A model generated the notes under the pieces. That model saw only the letters and a list, made by a program, of their open reading frames with translations, was not told the DNA's origin and did no database searches. From Drosophila persimilis (lineage: Eukaryota > Arthropoda > Insecta > Diptera > Drosophilidae), in assembly GCF_003286085.1 (NCBI RefSeq), contig NW_020825288.1:13082001-13146000 (forward strand): a DNA stretch of 64,000 nt, given 5' to 3'. How positions within the stretch are numbered: the stretch's first letter is position 1; every line of letters starts with the position of its first letter. Both the position numbers and the translations under genes were made by a program. Below are positions 33,467 to 44,600 of this stretch, piece after piece.

Positions 33467-35790
33467 CTACATTGTCTCTAGTTTCTTGATCAATTCATTG
33501 CATTTGATCCAAGCCACATTCTTCATATAGAAAACGGCATCAACGTGAATGATTTCGTGCACTTTTAGGGCCTCAGACAAGTAAGCAATCTGCTCGGCAT
33601 TCGGTTTATGGGGGAAATCTGTGAGAAAGAAAAATTAGATGCCACACTTTTAAAGACTTTGCAGACATATGCATGCAAACCAAACCTTCAATCATGCAAA
33701 TGCTGGTAATACAAGGAAAATCCAAATCCACCGGATATCGGCATATATCCTCCCCGGTTACTTCTTCGATGTTTGTGTAGTCCAGGTATGTCATGCGGTA
33801 AACTGTCTGCTGTGTCTGCGGCGTTTGCTTGATCTGCTCCACTTTGGCACGATAGAAGCTGTTCTCAAATTTGGCCAAAACATATTCCTTTAGACTGTGT
33901 GTGCGAACAGAGCAACATCCATCAATCAGATATATATGATTAAGTATATGTATAAAGTATTATGATCACCTACACTGGCGTATAGGGTTTCGATGGACTA
34001 ATTTTGGATATGGCTGTATTCAAACGTCCAAATTCGCTGGCCAAGACACGATCAAAGGCGCCAAACATGCCACGAGACAGTTTGGAATTATCCACAATGT
34101 ATAAATCGATGCCCGCCTTGTCACTGACACTCAATAGTTTCATCTCAAAGGGCTGCCGTTGGAGATAAAAAAGAAAGAGTAGAATGGAAATCAACCAACG
34201 AATAATACTCACCGGCACTAAAATCGGTCCATTGTTGGACCCTTCAGCTCCATTGACTTTAGGTGCGAGTGGTATCCCGTTCAGTTTGGGGGAAATGGTT
34301 TTGTCGACTGTCTTCAGTTCGATTTTTTCCTCAGGGAGCACATCAATTTCTGTGGCTGCTGTTGTAGCAGTTAATTCTGCAGCCTTCAATTCTAATGGGA
34401 ATTCTTTAACTGATGTTGGCTCATCTTTTGGCAGTTCCTTTGCAGGCGAGACAGATGCCTCAGTTGGTAGTGTTTCTTTGATCGGCATGCTCCTTGTCTC
34501 TGTCTGCTTCAATGGTTCTTGAGACGGCGCCACTGTTGGAGGAGCGGCATCATCCTTTGCTGCCACATTCGGGCCTTCCTCCAGAGGCTTTACCGCAGCT
34601 GAAACACTACTCTCCATCTGCTCCCCATTTGAGTATACATTCTTGCTATTGTAAACCTTTTTTGTGGAGCAATATTCACGCACCGTCTCATTCAGTGACT
34701 TTTGCGTTTTTACATTCACAAGCTCTACAAGGATTTTGTTATAATTGGTGACAGAGTCGTACTGCATGATGCATTTTTCACCATCGAATTGTGAGAGAAA
34801 GTCAAGGATATCGTTGGTTATGCTATAGTTGTGCACGTCCTTGAGTTGCACCAGAAAACAGAAGCTCGGGAGAGCCAGTATCTCGTCGCTTATTTCGCGC
34901 ATGGAATCAAAATTGCGTATCTTGGTTATACCCTGATCCACGAACAGAAGCTTGGCGGATTTATCCGGGCGCGTCTGCAGAACCTTGGCCCGTTGGAATG
35001 CGCCATTATGGAGCGCTAACACGAAGCCGTGGATTCGAGGATTCTTTACTCTTGGCATCTCGTTACCCAGCGCATTGACCTAAAAGCACACAATGCTAGT
35101 ATTTGGGGAGGTAATGTAACCATCAACGAACCTTCTCGCACACTTGGGAATATGCTTGGTCAGCGGAAACGCTGCGCACTAAGCAGCGATTCGCAGAGCG
35201 GAAGCCACTTATGATGACCACACTATTGCTGGCCGGTATTACCACAGTCGGCAGGGACGTGGTTTTGTTTTTCGTTTTAATGCTCTCACTGCTCGGGGTC
35301 GGGATGTTTTTAGTATCTGCTGCAGCCATACGTGCGGCAATTCCACTTATAGTTGGAGTGTTGCTGCAGCTGCTGGTGCTGCTAACCTTATCGTTGATAC
35401 TCGCATCATTAGGCATAGGAGCTGCAGACGCTTTAATCGAACCGGCCTTGGATACACTTGCAATGTCCATCGATAGCTCCTCCTGGGATTGCAGAATCGA
35501 AAATGCCTCGGGCATCACCAAAGCCGGCATCGGAAAGCAGATATAGCGGTGGCGCTGCCAGTCCATTATCTGGCACTCCTTCGAGCAGTAAAAGTCCCCA
35601 CATCGCTGACAGACTCGCTCCGCCACGACTGCGCAGAGTACGCAATGGGCTTGTCCTTTTTTCCCCCCGGGCGCCGGGAGCTATGCAACATTTCAGGCAT
35701 TTCCGTAAAACTCTTCAAATATATAAAACTTTCATTGCCAGTATCCGCACTTACCTTAACAGAAGAAGCTGCTATTTTTTTCGGCGGCAT
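33467..35790 (-). CDS. MYND zinc finger plus two-Tudor protein
   Basis: Six exons on the minus strand: 35790-35755, 35680-35132, 35079-34213, 34152-33974, 33894-33686 and 33618-33467, giving 663 residues with consistent phase. A MYND finger is formed by C25, C28, C36, C39, C44, C48, H56 and C60 (CQRCGDFYCSKEC). A Ser-rich linker follows. The first Tudor region is at about 200-320 (FVLALHNGAFQRAKVLQ, then KLLFVDQGITKIRNFDSM). Next is a low-complexity Pro/Glu/Thr linker at about 335-485. A second Tudor region ends the protein (EYVLAKFENSFYRAKVEQI, then MTYLDYTNIEEV). The layout matches TDRD1-like fly proteins such as CG9684 or CG9925, which act in germline piRNA granules; I cannot say which one this is. 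The start codon lies only 48 bp from the repeat end at 35838. Confidence 0.88.
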
Positions 35791-35837
35791 TTCCTTTTTT
35801 TCAAAAGTCCAAAAATTTTTTGCTTTTCGTGTCCCGG

Positions 35838-35848
35838 CAGTGTGACCG
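35838..35848 (-). promoter_or_regulatory. Exact Motif 1 at the MYND-Tudor promoter
   Basis: Reverse complement CGGTCACACTG, no mismatch. It lies 48 bp upstream of the ATG at 35790, so transcription must start almost at the repeat edge if this is the promoter. Confidence 0.65.
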
Positions 35849-36088
35849 CGGATTTATTGTAAACGGGCATAACCTCAGAAATTTACCAAATATACCGTCT
35901 CATCTTCAAAATATACAGTAAGTATACTGACGAATTATTCAAGTTCCATCATACATATTTCTCTTTTTTGATATTCCGTTGAATATTACTAGCTTTTCCT
36001 TTTAATGAATTTTGTCTAAACAAAAGGTTTCAGCGAAAACGGTCAAACAAGTAATGCTCAATTTTGAAATTCCCAACGACGCGTTGGT

Positions 36089-36099
36089 TAGTGTGACCA
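36089..36099 (-). promoter_or_regulatory. Additional exact Motif 1 inside block F
   Basis: Reverse complement TGGTCACACTA, no mismatch to YGGTCACACTR. It may mark a boundary between two repeat insertions, or an older promoter of the MYND-Tudor gene. Confidence 0.45.
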
Positions 36100-36659
36100 C
36101 ATGCTCGAATTTTGGAAAATGAAAAGCTTACTTTAGAAGACCATCTAACTTGGCGCGAACGTACTTTTGCTTTTGGGGAGTTTAAATTTATCAGCTCTGA
36201 TCGGAAATAACTGAAAATGGATTTAGTTCGGTTTTAAGAGTTGGGCTGCCATATCTTTTAAAAAAAGCTTGTTTCCTAGTCAGCTGTTACGATTAACCCA
36301 TTTTCGACCAGTGCTGTTGAGCGGTTTTAATTGAGATTTTGTTGGTTTATTAAGAGTTATATTTTATCAATTTGATCTATTAAATTAAATTTGTAAAGGT
36401 ATATTTATGAACAAAGGATATTTTTTAGACAGCGAGCTTTTTGAATTGAATTGACAGGCAATAGAGAGATGATATAAAATATACACTCGGGCTTCGCCCG
36501 AACGGATATAGAAACATCCATACACAGGGTTTTTGAATTTTTTCTCTCTCAAATCCATGCATTTCAATCCGTGTTGCTCATTGATTTTTAAAAAATTTAT
36601 ATTTGGTTGTGGTCCCACCACGTTTGGACGGACGTGCTCTCTTTTTTCTGTGATTTGCT

Positions 36660-36930
36660 CCCTATTTTGTGATGGGATATTATAGAATAGAATAGAATAA
36701 ATTTTTGTCATCCCAGGCTCCAATTAAGGCATAAACTAGTAAGTCTCTGTTTTAAAGCTATCACAACGAAATCTTGCAGTTTTTTGTCTTCTTACAGAGA
36801 CCAAGAATGAGTATTGGGATCTTCGGCGGGAAACTAATCAAATGCATGAATTCGTCTAGAACATATCAAAAAATTTCTTTATTATTTACGTTTTTTATTA
36901 AATGGTGTATTCAAATGATTATACTCTGGT
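36660..36930 (+). repeat. Second dispersed repeat unit R2, copy 3
   Basis: Shares TTTGTCATCCCAGGCTCCAATTAA-type sequence, AAACTAGTAAGTCTCTG, TTCTTACAGAGACCAAGAATG and CTAATCAAATGCATGAAT with copy 1, in the same order. Confidence 0.65.
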
Positions 36931-37433
36931 TGATAAGCAACAAGTCTTCAAATACCATCAACATTGACGTGACAACATTGCGACTGTTTTTTTTTTTGTT
37001 TAGCTTTTTTGTTTAAACTTTGTTTAAGTCAAAATTCAATAAATGGGAGTACTTAAAAGTAGCTAATCGTGAACCTATATTTATCAATGGACTAACATTT
37101 TGAGGCCAGAGCTAAGGGTTTAAGTTAGTCAACATTTTTTAACGGAATATCTAAATTGATCAATAGGAACGATTTTTCTCTTAAGTTTTTAGACCTTTTT
37201 TTAGACAAAACCCAAATCAGTCAGGTAGAAAATTGATTCATTAATCGGATAAAACTATGTGCTTAGGGCTGACTGTTTTATCTAGCTAGTAATATTCGAC
37301 GGAATATCAAAAGCGAGAAATATGTACGATGGAACTTGACTTCGTCAGTATATTTACGGTATATTTTTAAAACGAGATAGTATATATTGGTATATTTCTG
37401 AGGGTCGGACGGTATATTTTACCGTTAAATCCG

Positions 37434-37444
37434 CGGTCACACTG
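37434..37444 (+). promoter_or_regulatory. Exact Motif 1 at the presumed spg promoter
   Basis: CGGTCACACTG with no mismatch, preceded by a run of GGTATATTT units from 37355 to 37420. Sequence of ordinary composition, fitting a 5' UTR, begins immediately after. Confidence 0.55.
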
Positions 37445-38618
37445 CCAATAAGTCGGCGCTGGCAGAGAAAATTCTGCCGCGAACCGCAAAACAGCGCAAT
37501 CTTGTCGAATTTCTTCTGAATTTCCGTTGATTTTGTCGAGTTTTTAGAGATTCGGTGGAGAGCGGCGGGATAAAAGCAACGGTTAATACTTCCCCCTTTA
37601 ATTTAGATCCGTGCAACGGATCCGCTTCGCACGGTGAAGGAGGGGAATGTGAGGAGGAATTGATCAAAACAAAGCGTATGCGAATTATCCAAAACATCCA
37701 ACTAGTGCGCGTCCAGAAAATAAATAAGTAAAAACTGCAGTGGATAAATTAAACGCATTTGTTTGGATCCCTGTCCGGACGTTCGATACTGGCGAAATTA
37801 TCAAATAAATTAAATATAGCGCCGACGCGACGCGAGTGGGCGACAACAACAAAAAGTTGATTGTTATTCGAGAAGTCAAAAGTCAACAAAAAAACTTAAG
37901 AATCTGCTGGAGAACCCAAAATTCGTATTGATTTTCTTGATTTTGTGTGCGGGTCCGTGAAAAACGTAACAAAAGCAACCACTTTGAGACGACATTAGTC
38001 CCATTCCCCCCTACCGCCATCCAACCACCCATTCGCTTGCACCTTGCGTACACACTCTCGTACGGAGGAGAGCATAAGTGGCGGATAATCATCAACTCTG
38101 TTGCACTGGGCCTCCACTCCAATCAGCAATGTCGTAGACAAGTGGCAGTGGGTCTCGTCGTTGTTGTTGTCTGCTTTTTGTAGTATAGCTAGTAGTTTAT
38201 TAATCAAGCAGGCCAGCCAGCCCCACTGTGCGAATACGAGAGTGCAAGCGCGAGAGAGGGCGCTGCAGGCAAGGCAACAACAAAAGCGAAAGTTGCCGTG
38301 CGCCGTGCGTAGATTTGTGTGTGTGTGTGTGTGTAAAGATGGTGGATACGAAATGAGAAATAAATAAATGCAAATCCAAAGCAAATCTTCCGCCTCAAAA
38401 TGTGCGATTGCCATCATCCGATTGTCATATAAAAAGGAATTCCGCTGACACAGTATCGCTGAGAGGGAAGAGGGCCCCCACCACATAGGGAGTGGCCGGC
38501 AGAAGGTTTTTGGGATTATTGCAAAATTGGATTTTCGCCATCAACCAAAAAAAACAACAACAACAACAGCAGCTGGAGTAACAGTAGCAGTAGAAGGAAC
38601 AACAACAAAGACAACAAA
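37445..38618 (+). other. spg 5' leader
   Basis: No coding region. Contains a short (TG)n tract near 38318-38334 and CAACAA-rich sequence from 38552 to the ATG. Several upstream ATGs are present, so the leader may restrain translation or contain an unlocated intron. Confidence 0.5.
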
Positions 38619-41600
38619 ATGTGGATACCATCGAACAACAAATACGGAGTTGGTTAGTATTGTAATTGTACAAAAGAAGAGGAGGCATTTGGGGTTGGTG
38701 TGCATTTGTGTGTGTGTGTTTGTGTAGGGATATCCTCCTAACAAATAGTAAGGCAGAGCTTGCTCTTTGGTGCTCGCTCTCCCGAACGGTTTCACCTTTT
38801 ACTTGATACACCTTGTCCACCACCCACCCACCCACTGGGGAGCACAGCATGAAGGGCTGGGATGTGATGGCAGGAGGGGTATGCGTCACGTGCGCTTTTA
38901 CACCGTTACGTTGGTGTTCTGTTCTGTTCTGTTTTGTTCTGTTATTGTTGTTGCCTTTCGCGTTGATTCACAGTTTTTTCCGCGAAACGACGGAAAGCAG
39001 CATCCAGACAACCAACCACCCCCTCACTGGGCAGCAGGGGAGGAAAAGCGATTTTTCAGCTTATTTTTATATACACACGAGTCGTCTGTAGCATCATCAT
39101 CATCATCCGTCCTTCCGCCCGTTTGTTCGTCTTTCTCAAAGAGATTTCTTGCATGTTTGTTGCTGCCGAGCGCAGCGATTTGATGTGTTTATACGTACCT
39201 CCCTTTTCCCACACAGTCGTCGCTCCCCCGCTTCGGCAGGCAACCACTCGACGTTTCCCATACAGCCGTCGCCCCCTCCCGACCATCCACACTGTTGCTG
39301 TTGCTGTCGCGTTGCCAATTGCCTTTGTGCCAGGTGTTGCCAATTTAAATGCTTTTCTAATTACAGTTTTGTACGTTGCACGTTGCTGTGGAGTGGTGGC
39401 CACAATTCTGCGGCTGCCAGTGTTGGCTATATACATATTTACTTGGAAGGAAAATCCACTTTTGATAAGAGCTTACCCAAGGTGTATTTGTGTAAGGTGA
39501 AGGATTTCCTGAGAGCACTCACGCGAAAGCTCATTTGAAGACGCAACTAGCGCGAGAGAAGGCAAACTCAAGAGAGAGAGAGAGAGAGATGTAATGGAAT
39601 GCCTCACCTCATCAAAATATACCTTAATTTGGACTCTAGTGCGAAAGCATATAAAAAGTAGATCTTTCTGTCTCTTCTGTCTCTTTCCCTCTTTGTTCAC
39701 ATTTCTCGTATTCAACTGTTTTTTGTTTTCTCTTTTCTGTTGCATTTTCACATTATCTTCGTGTTCGTCACACTTTTCGCATCAATGGCAACGCTTAACA
39801 AATTACTGCAGGGACCAGTGGCAGGGGGCAACAAAGAGAGCCCCTCCCCCCCTGTCTAGCAGCAGAATGAAGATTCTGTGCCAAGTTTCATTCATTGTGC
39901 TGCTTGAATGGGTTCCTGTCCAGATAAGCGCCAATTCTCAATGATGCTGCAATTTATACCCTGAGTAAAAGTGTACCGACTATCATAAAGACTCGACAGA
40001 AATCAAAGATAACTGAAGACTAAACTGTAAACAGATTGTGCACAAAAATAGGGAATAATAATAATAATAGTTTGCAATATGTACTCCTCTTCAAGGGTAC
40101 CTCACATTCGTTGCAACTACATATGTTTCTAGTACATGTCTTACCATGTTTATATATTTTTTATTTTCTTGCTTCGATGTTGTTGTTCCAGTTCCCAAAG
40201 CGATCGTCTGTGAAGGCAGTTCATTGTGTGTTCTTTTCCTGATTGCTTGCTCTACATTGAATACCCGCCAGCAGCAGCGAGTGACATGAGAGCGGTCAAA
40301 GTTTACACAAATCAATCAGTCACTCCATCAGACATCGCATCGGGAAAGTCCATGATAACATCATTAGCGCAGCACGTCCCGGCGCTCTGGGAGCGCTGTC
40401 AAGCCAACGCCCTAACCTTGCACAATGCCCGTTGTCCGTTGTCATCCTCCTCCTTCTCCGCCCCCTCCTCTGCCACGTGCTGGGCAATGACTTCATTACC
40501 AGAGCGCACTCTTTGTCTCTTTCCCTAAATCGTCCCCTCTTCTCTTACTCTTGGTCTCTTTCCCCCTTCGTCTCGTCGCTGAAGTAATTATCTTACCGTT
40601 GTGCTGCATATCGTTTTTGTTGTTGTTTGTCTCCGTCGAGTGCACACACTGGCGGGCGACAACTTTACAGTGGAGTCCCACTCCCACTCCCACTTCCAGT
40701 CCCCGTCCCACCCTCTCCCAGAATCTCCCAGAATGAGGTGCAACCCTCGGCCTGGCCTATGCGGGTCAGTTCCATCTGGAAACTGTAGCTGAAGCTGGAG
40801 CGGAATCTGTGCTGCCTTTGCGTTTAGTTTACGAAAGTTTTTATTATTTTTTTTTTGGCAAAAGTTTTAGACAGAAGGAAGCCCTGCCTCAGCCTCAGCC
40901 TATCCACCGGATGTTGCTGCTGCTGCTGCCGCCGCCGATGTCGGTCTGCCTTTTCCAGTGAATTCCGCTGTCGCTGCGGCAATTTCAGTTTCAACTTTAA
41001 TTTAATATTCATTTTATGCATTTGGCCAATGGAGCGGCCCCGGTCCGGAGTTGCGTTTGAGTTTGAGTTGTGCGCGCACAAATTTGTGCAGGCGCTTCCT
41101 TCCCCAGAACACACGCACACGCACACGCACACACACTCACACAAAACACTCACAAAAGACTCACACAAGTGAACATGAGTGCGCATAAAATTGATTCATT
41201 TCCATTCCATTGTTTAATATGCTTGGCGGCAACGTTTTTCTTTCTTTTTTTTTTTTTGTATACCCTGTTATTGTGGGACACAAGGGTATGTAAGAGCCTG
41301 TGCGCCCTTGAAATATATTTCCCTGCTCAGGATGATCATTGGAGTAGATCTCAAGCTTAGATCCGCATGTCCCCGAACATATTCGAGGCTATAAACACTA
41401 CAGCATACTAGTTTATCGTATAAAAAGGTTCCAGGACTCATGCGGCCCAAACGACCCCAAACTTAAGCTTCCGCCCGACCGACCGATGTCCGCCTGACAC
41501 GTGCTACCGCCGTCGGTCGCGTGCCTCCATCAAAGGGTAGAAATTAGAGTAAAACGAAAAAAAAATATATAACAATTGATTAACCATTCACCATAACTCA

Positions 41601-44600
41601 ACGAATTGGGATCATTAAAACCGATAGATTTTTTTTGAAATTTGGCCAGGAATCCACGAATATGTAATGCTTATGGAGTATCCATTTGGTCGAGACCCTC
41701 TCGTCTCTACCGTTCTTACATTGTTTCTGTTTCTGTTTCCGTGTGTGACTTCTCTCTCTTCCATGTCCATCTCCATTTCGGCAGTTGATTTGTACTTCCA
41801 TAATTCGTCTTTAACGATTTATTCATGAATCGCCATTTGGATGGAGGGACATTGCGTGATTAACAACCCAAACACACGCACACACTGATAAAAATTATCT
41901 ATTGTACATTTCCCCCCATTTTGGCCGCATTATCGGTCACATTTCCGGATGGGAAAAGTGTCCCCAACCCCAACGCCAACCCCAACCCCACTTCCATTCC
42001 CAATCATCCGTTGTCTGATTTATGTTAATGTCAAATGAATGAAATGCATTGAAGAGGGGCTCGACTAGGGCTACACTTATTGATAAGAAAACCGTATAGT
42101 ACTCCGCCCTCACCTGCTGGGGGCCATCCCCCCCATTGATAAAGTGTTTAAATAATTATCGTAATGATGAGTAAATATTGTAAAAATAATCGACAAGTGT
42201 GTGTTTAATACGGCTTCCGGCTTCGAGGTATCGTCCAGACATGGGACAGCAGGGACAACAGTCGCCGCTTATTGATTCGTCTGAATTCGTCTCCATTTGG
42301 GGGCGAAATGAGCAAACAAATGGTCAGCGCCAAATGTGCACCATGTGGATTTCGAATGCTCATTTCGATAAAAAAATAAACAAAAAGGAAATGCCGAGGC
42401 ATTTACACTCTTGCAGAAGATCATGAAACATCATGAATCATTCCAAAAGATTATAAAAATTAGAATCTCTGAGAAAACTCTAAATAAACCTGTACTAAAG
42501 ATAGATCGGTGCATTTCGGTGTCATTCAGAAAGCGATAAAATATCAGGAACTCTGCTCTTGGTTCATTCCCTGAGCGACGGACATCTGGTCAACATCATA
42601 ATACCCTCTCAAAGGGTGTACAAAACCGAACAGAAATTGCATAAAAAAGAACAACATTCAATTAAGTGGCATATGCAATGCATTTAATTACAAAAATGCC
42701 AGCAACAATAACAGAAACAAAATGCATATAATAAGCAAATATTGCCAGGCCCCATCCACATGCTTACACGTACATCCCCATACGGATACTATATACATTT
42801 AAATGATATATGTACATACGTACCGTAAAGATATAATATACGACTGATGGGCACAGAAACCACTTGACAATGGAGAGTTCTCTCGCTCTCTGAAGAGGGA
42901 GATGTGAGTTGAGGCTGTAGATGGAGTGCAAAACTTTTTTGTTTTCTTTTGTTCGGATAGATACTGCCTCAGAACTAGTTTGACAGCATCAGACATTCAG
43001 GCAACTCCATTATTCCGACAATGGTAATGACAATGACATCTGATTGACATTTGGGTCAGGCTTCCTGCTATAAAGACATGTAAAAATGCACATAAAAACA
43101 TATGTATGTACCATTAAACCGCCGGCAAATACTCTTCTTAATCCACTTTATTTTTGTGTGTACATAATAATATTGATAAGATACGCGAAAATTATATAAA
43201 ACTCAAGATTGAACAGGTTATTGCAATCATCAATTTTGATTAGAGCTTTGTATTCGGGATAGTCCCCGAATTTAGAATTAGAACAGTAGCGATTTGATAT
43301 TTGAAGGTAATTTTAATGGTCATTTCCGCCCACACAAAGGACGAAAATCTGTGGCATCCACAATTTTAAAAATAAGCAGACTCATAGGGAATGGCTATAT
43401 CTGCCAGAATGCCAAATTTGGATCAGATCGGATCATTATTATAAGGAAGAAATCAATTTTTAGTGGCTACGCAGCGCCCGACGACACGTTCCGAGTATTT
43501 TTTGTCTCTCCCGCACGCCCTCTTTGTCGCTCAATGTTATCGTCGTCTGCTGGAGGAGAGCCATACTGACTATTTATGTATTTATTGAATTAACAATTAT
43601 CTGTTAATAATGGTACTTACAAAAGGAGGAAAAAAGAGAAGTTTTTTAGTTAAATTTATGTGATTATAAATATTGCATGCTATTAGTTTAAGGGATAGTT
43701 CAGGGGATAAGGTATGACAGAGGGTGCTATAATTATGACATATATGTCATATATGACCATGTAGAATATCGTATAAATGTAGAGTTGCGGTCGCAGCAGC
43801 AAATCACAACGTTCCCCCTCGTTATTGATTGAAATTTGCATAAAGATCTTATCCAAAATCCCAATAAGGACGACATTCAGACTTAAACGAGATATCTCAA
43901 TCGGGCACTGTCATCTCAAGATATTGGAAAAAAGCTACGGTTCACTCTTGTAGATTCTCTGAAATAGAGCGGGATTTCGGGTATTAAAGATTAATACATA
44001 TGTAAATCACAAAAAAGGTCCAAGCCTTTTAATTATAATAAATATTTTTCATTGAATATTTATTTTTATTATTTTTGTATAATTCTATTCATTTTAGTTT
44101 TTCTTTAAACGTGTTAATGTTTGAGATAAGGTTGTTCGCTTGCCTAACATTATAATCCGCACTGTACATATATACATATATTCGTTTCTAAAGTAGATAA
44201 GATTCCAGACTTACATATCTATGTTCTGTACTGTATATGCAAACACCCAGTTCGGATATGATTTCGCACAATACGATGTTCTAGCCGTCAGTTGGACAGC
44301 AAGCAGAGTGGCGCAGTGGAAGCGTGCTGGGCCCATAACCCAGAGGTCCGAGGATCGAAACCTTGCTCTGCTAATGCGAAGCCCACAGTGTAGTGTGGAT
44401 TTATCTTTTTTTTTTCTCTTTTTCTTATCATAAAAATATGATTCAAATAATATCCCAAACCGATTTCAAATTTGGCCACGAAAAAACACCACTTGACCTA
44501 AATTTCCTGGTGGTTTCCCTTTCCGCTGCCAAAGAGAGTTCCACTTTGTGGGCGACCTCGCTTTGTTGGGTTATAACACAATTAATTAATTAAATTCTTG

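Larger units (their letters stand above)
35838..37444. repeat. Dispersed AT-rich repeat block F between divergent genes
   Basis: The block begins CAGTGTGACCGCGGATTTA (35838-35856) and ends with its exact 19-bp reverse complement (37426-37444). Inside are reverse-oriented family phrases near 35860-36010, an R2 unit at 36660-36930 and plus-oriented family phrases at 37010-37430. It is therefore composite: probably two family members in opposite orientation with R2 between them. An additional exact reverse Motif 1 lies at 36089-36099. Confidence 0.75.

Noticed and set aside
40824-41186. Minus-strand ORF with Cys-Val repeats
   Set aside because: Produced by a GT/CA tract; not coding.
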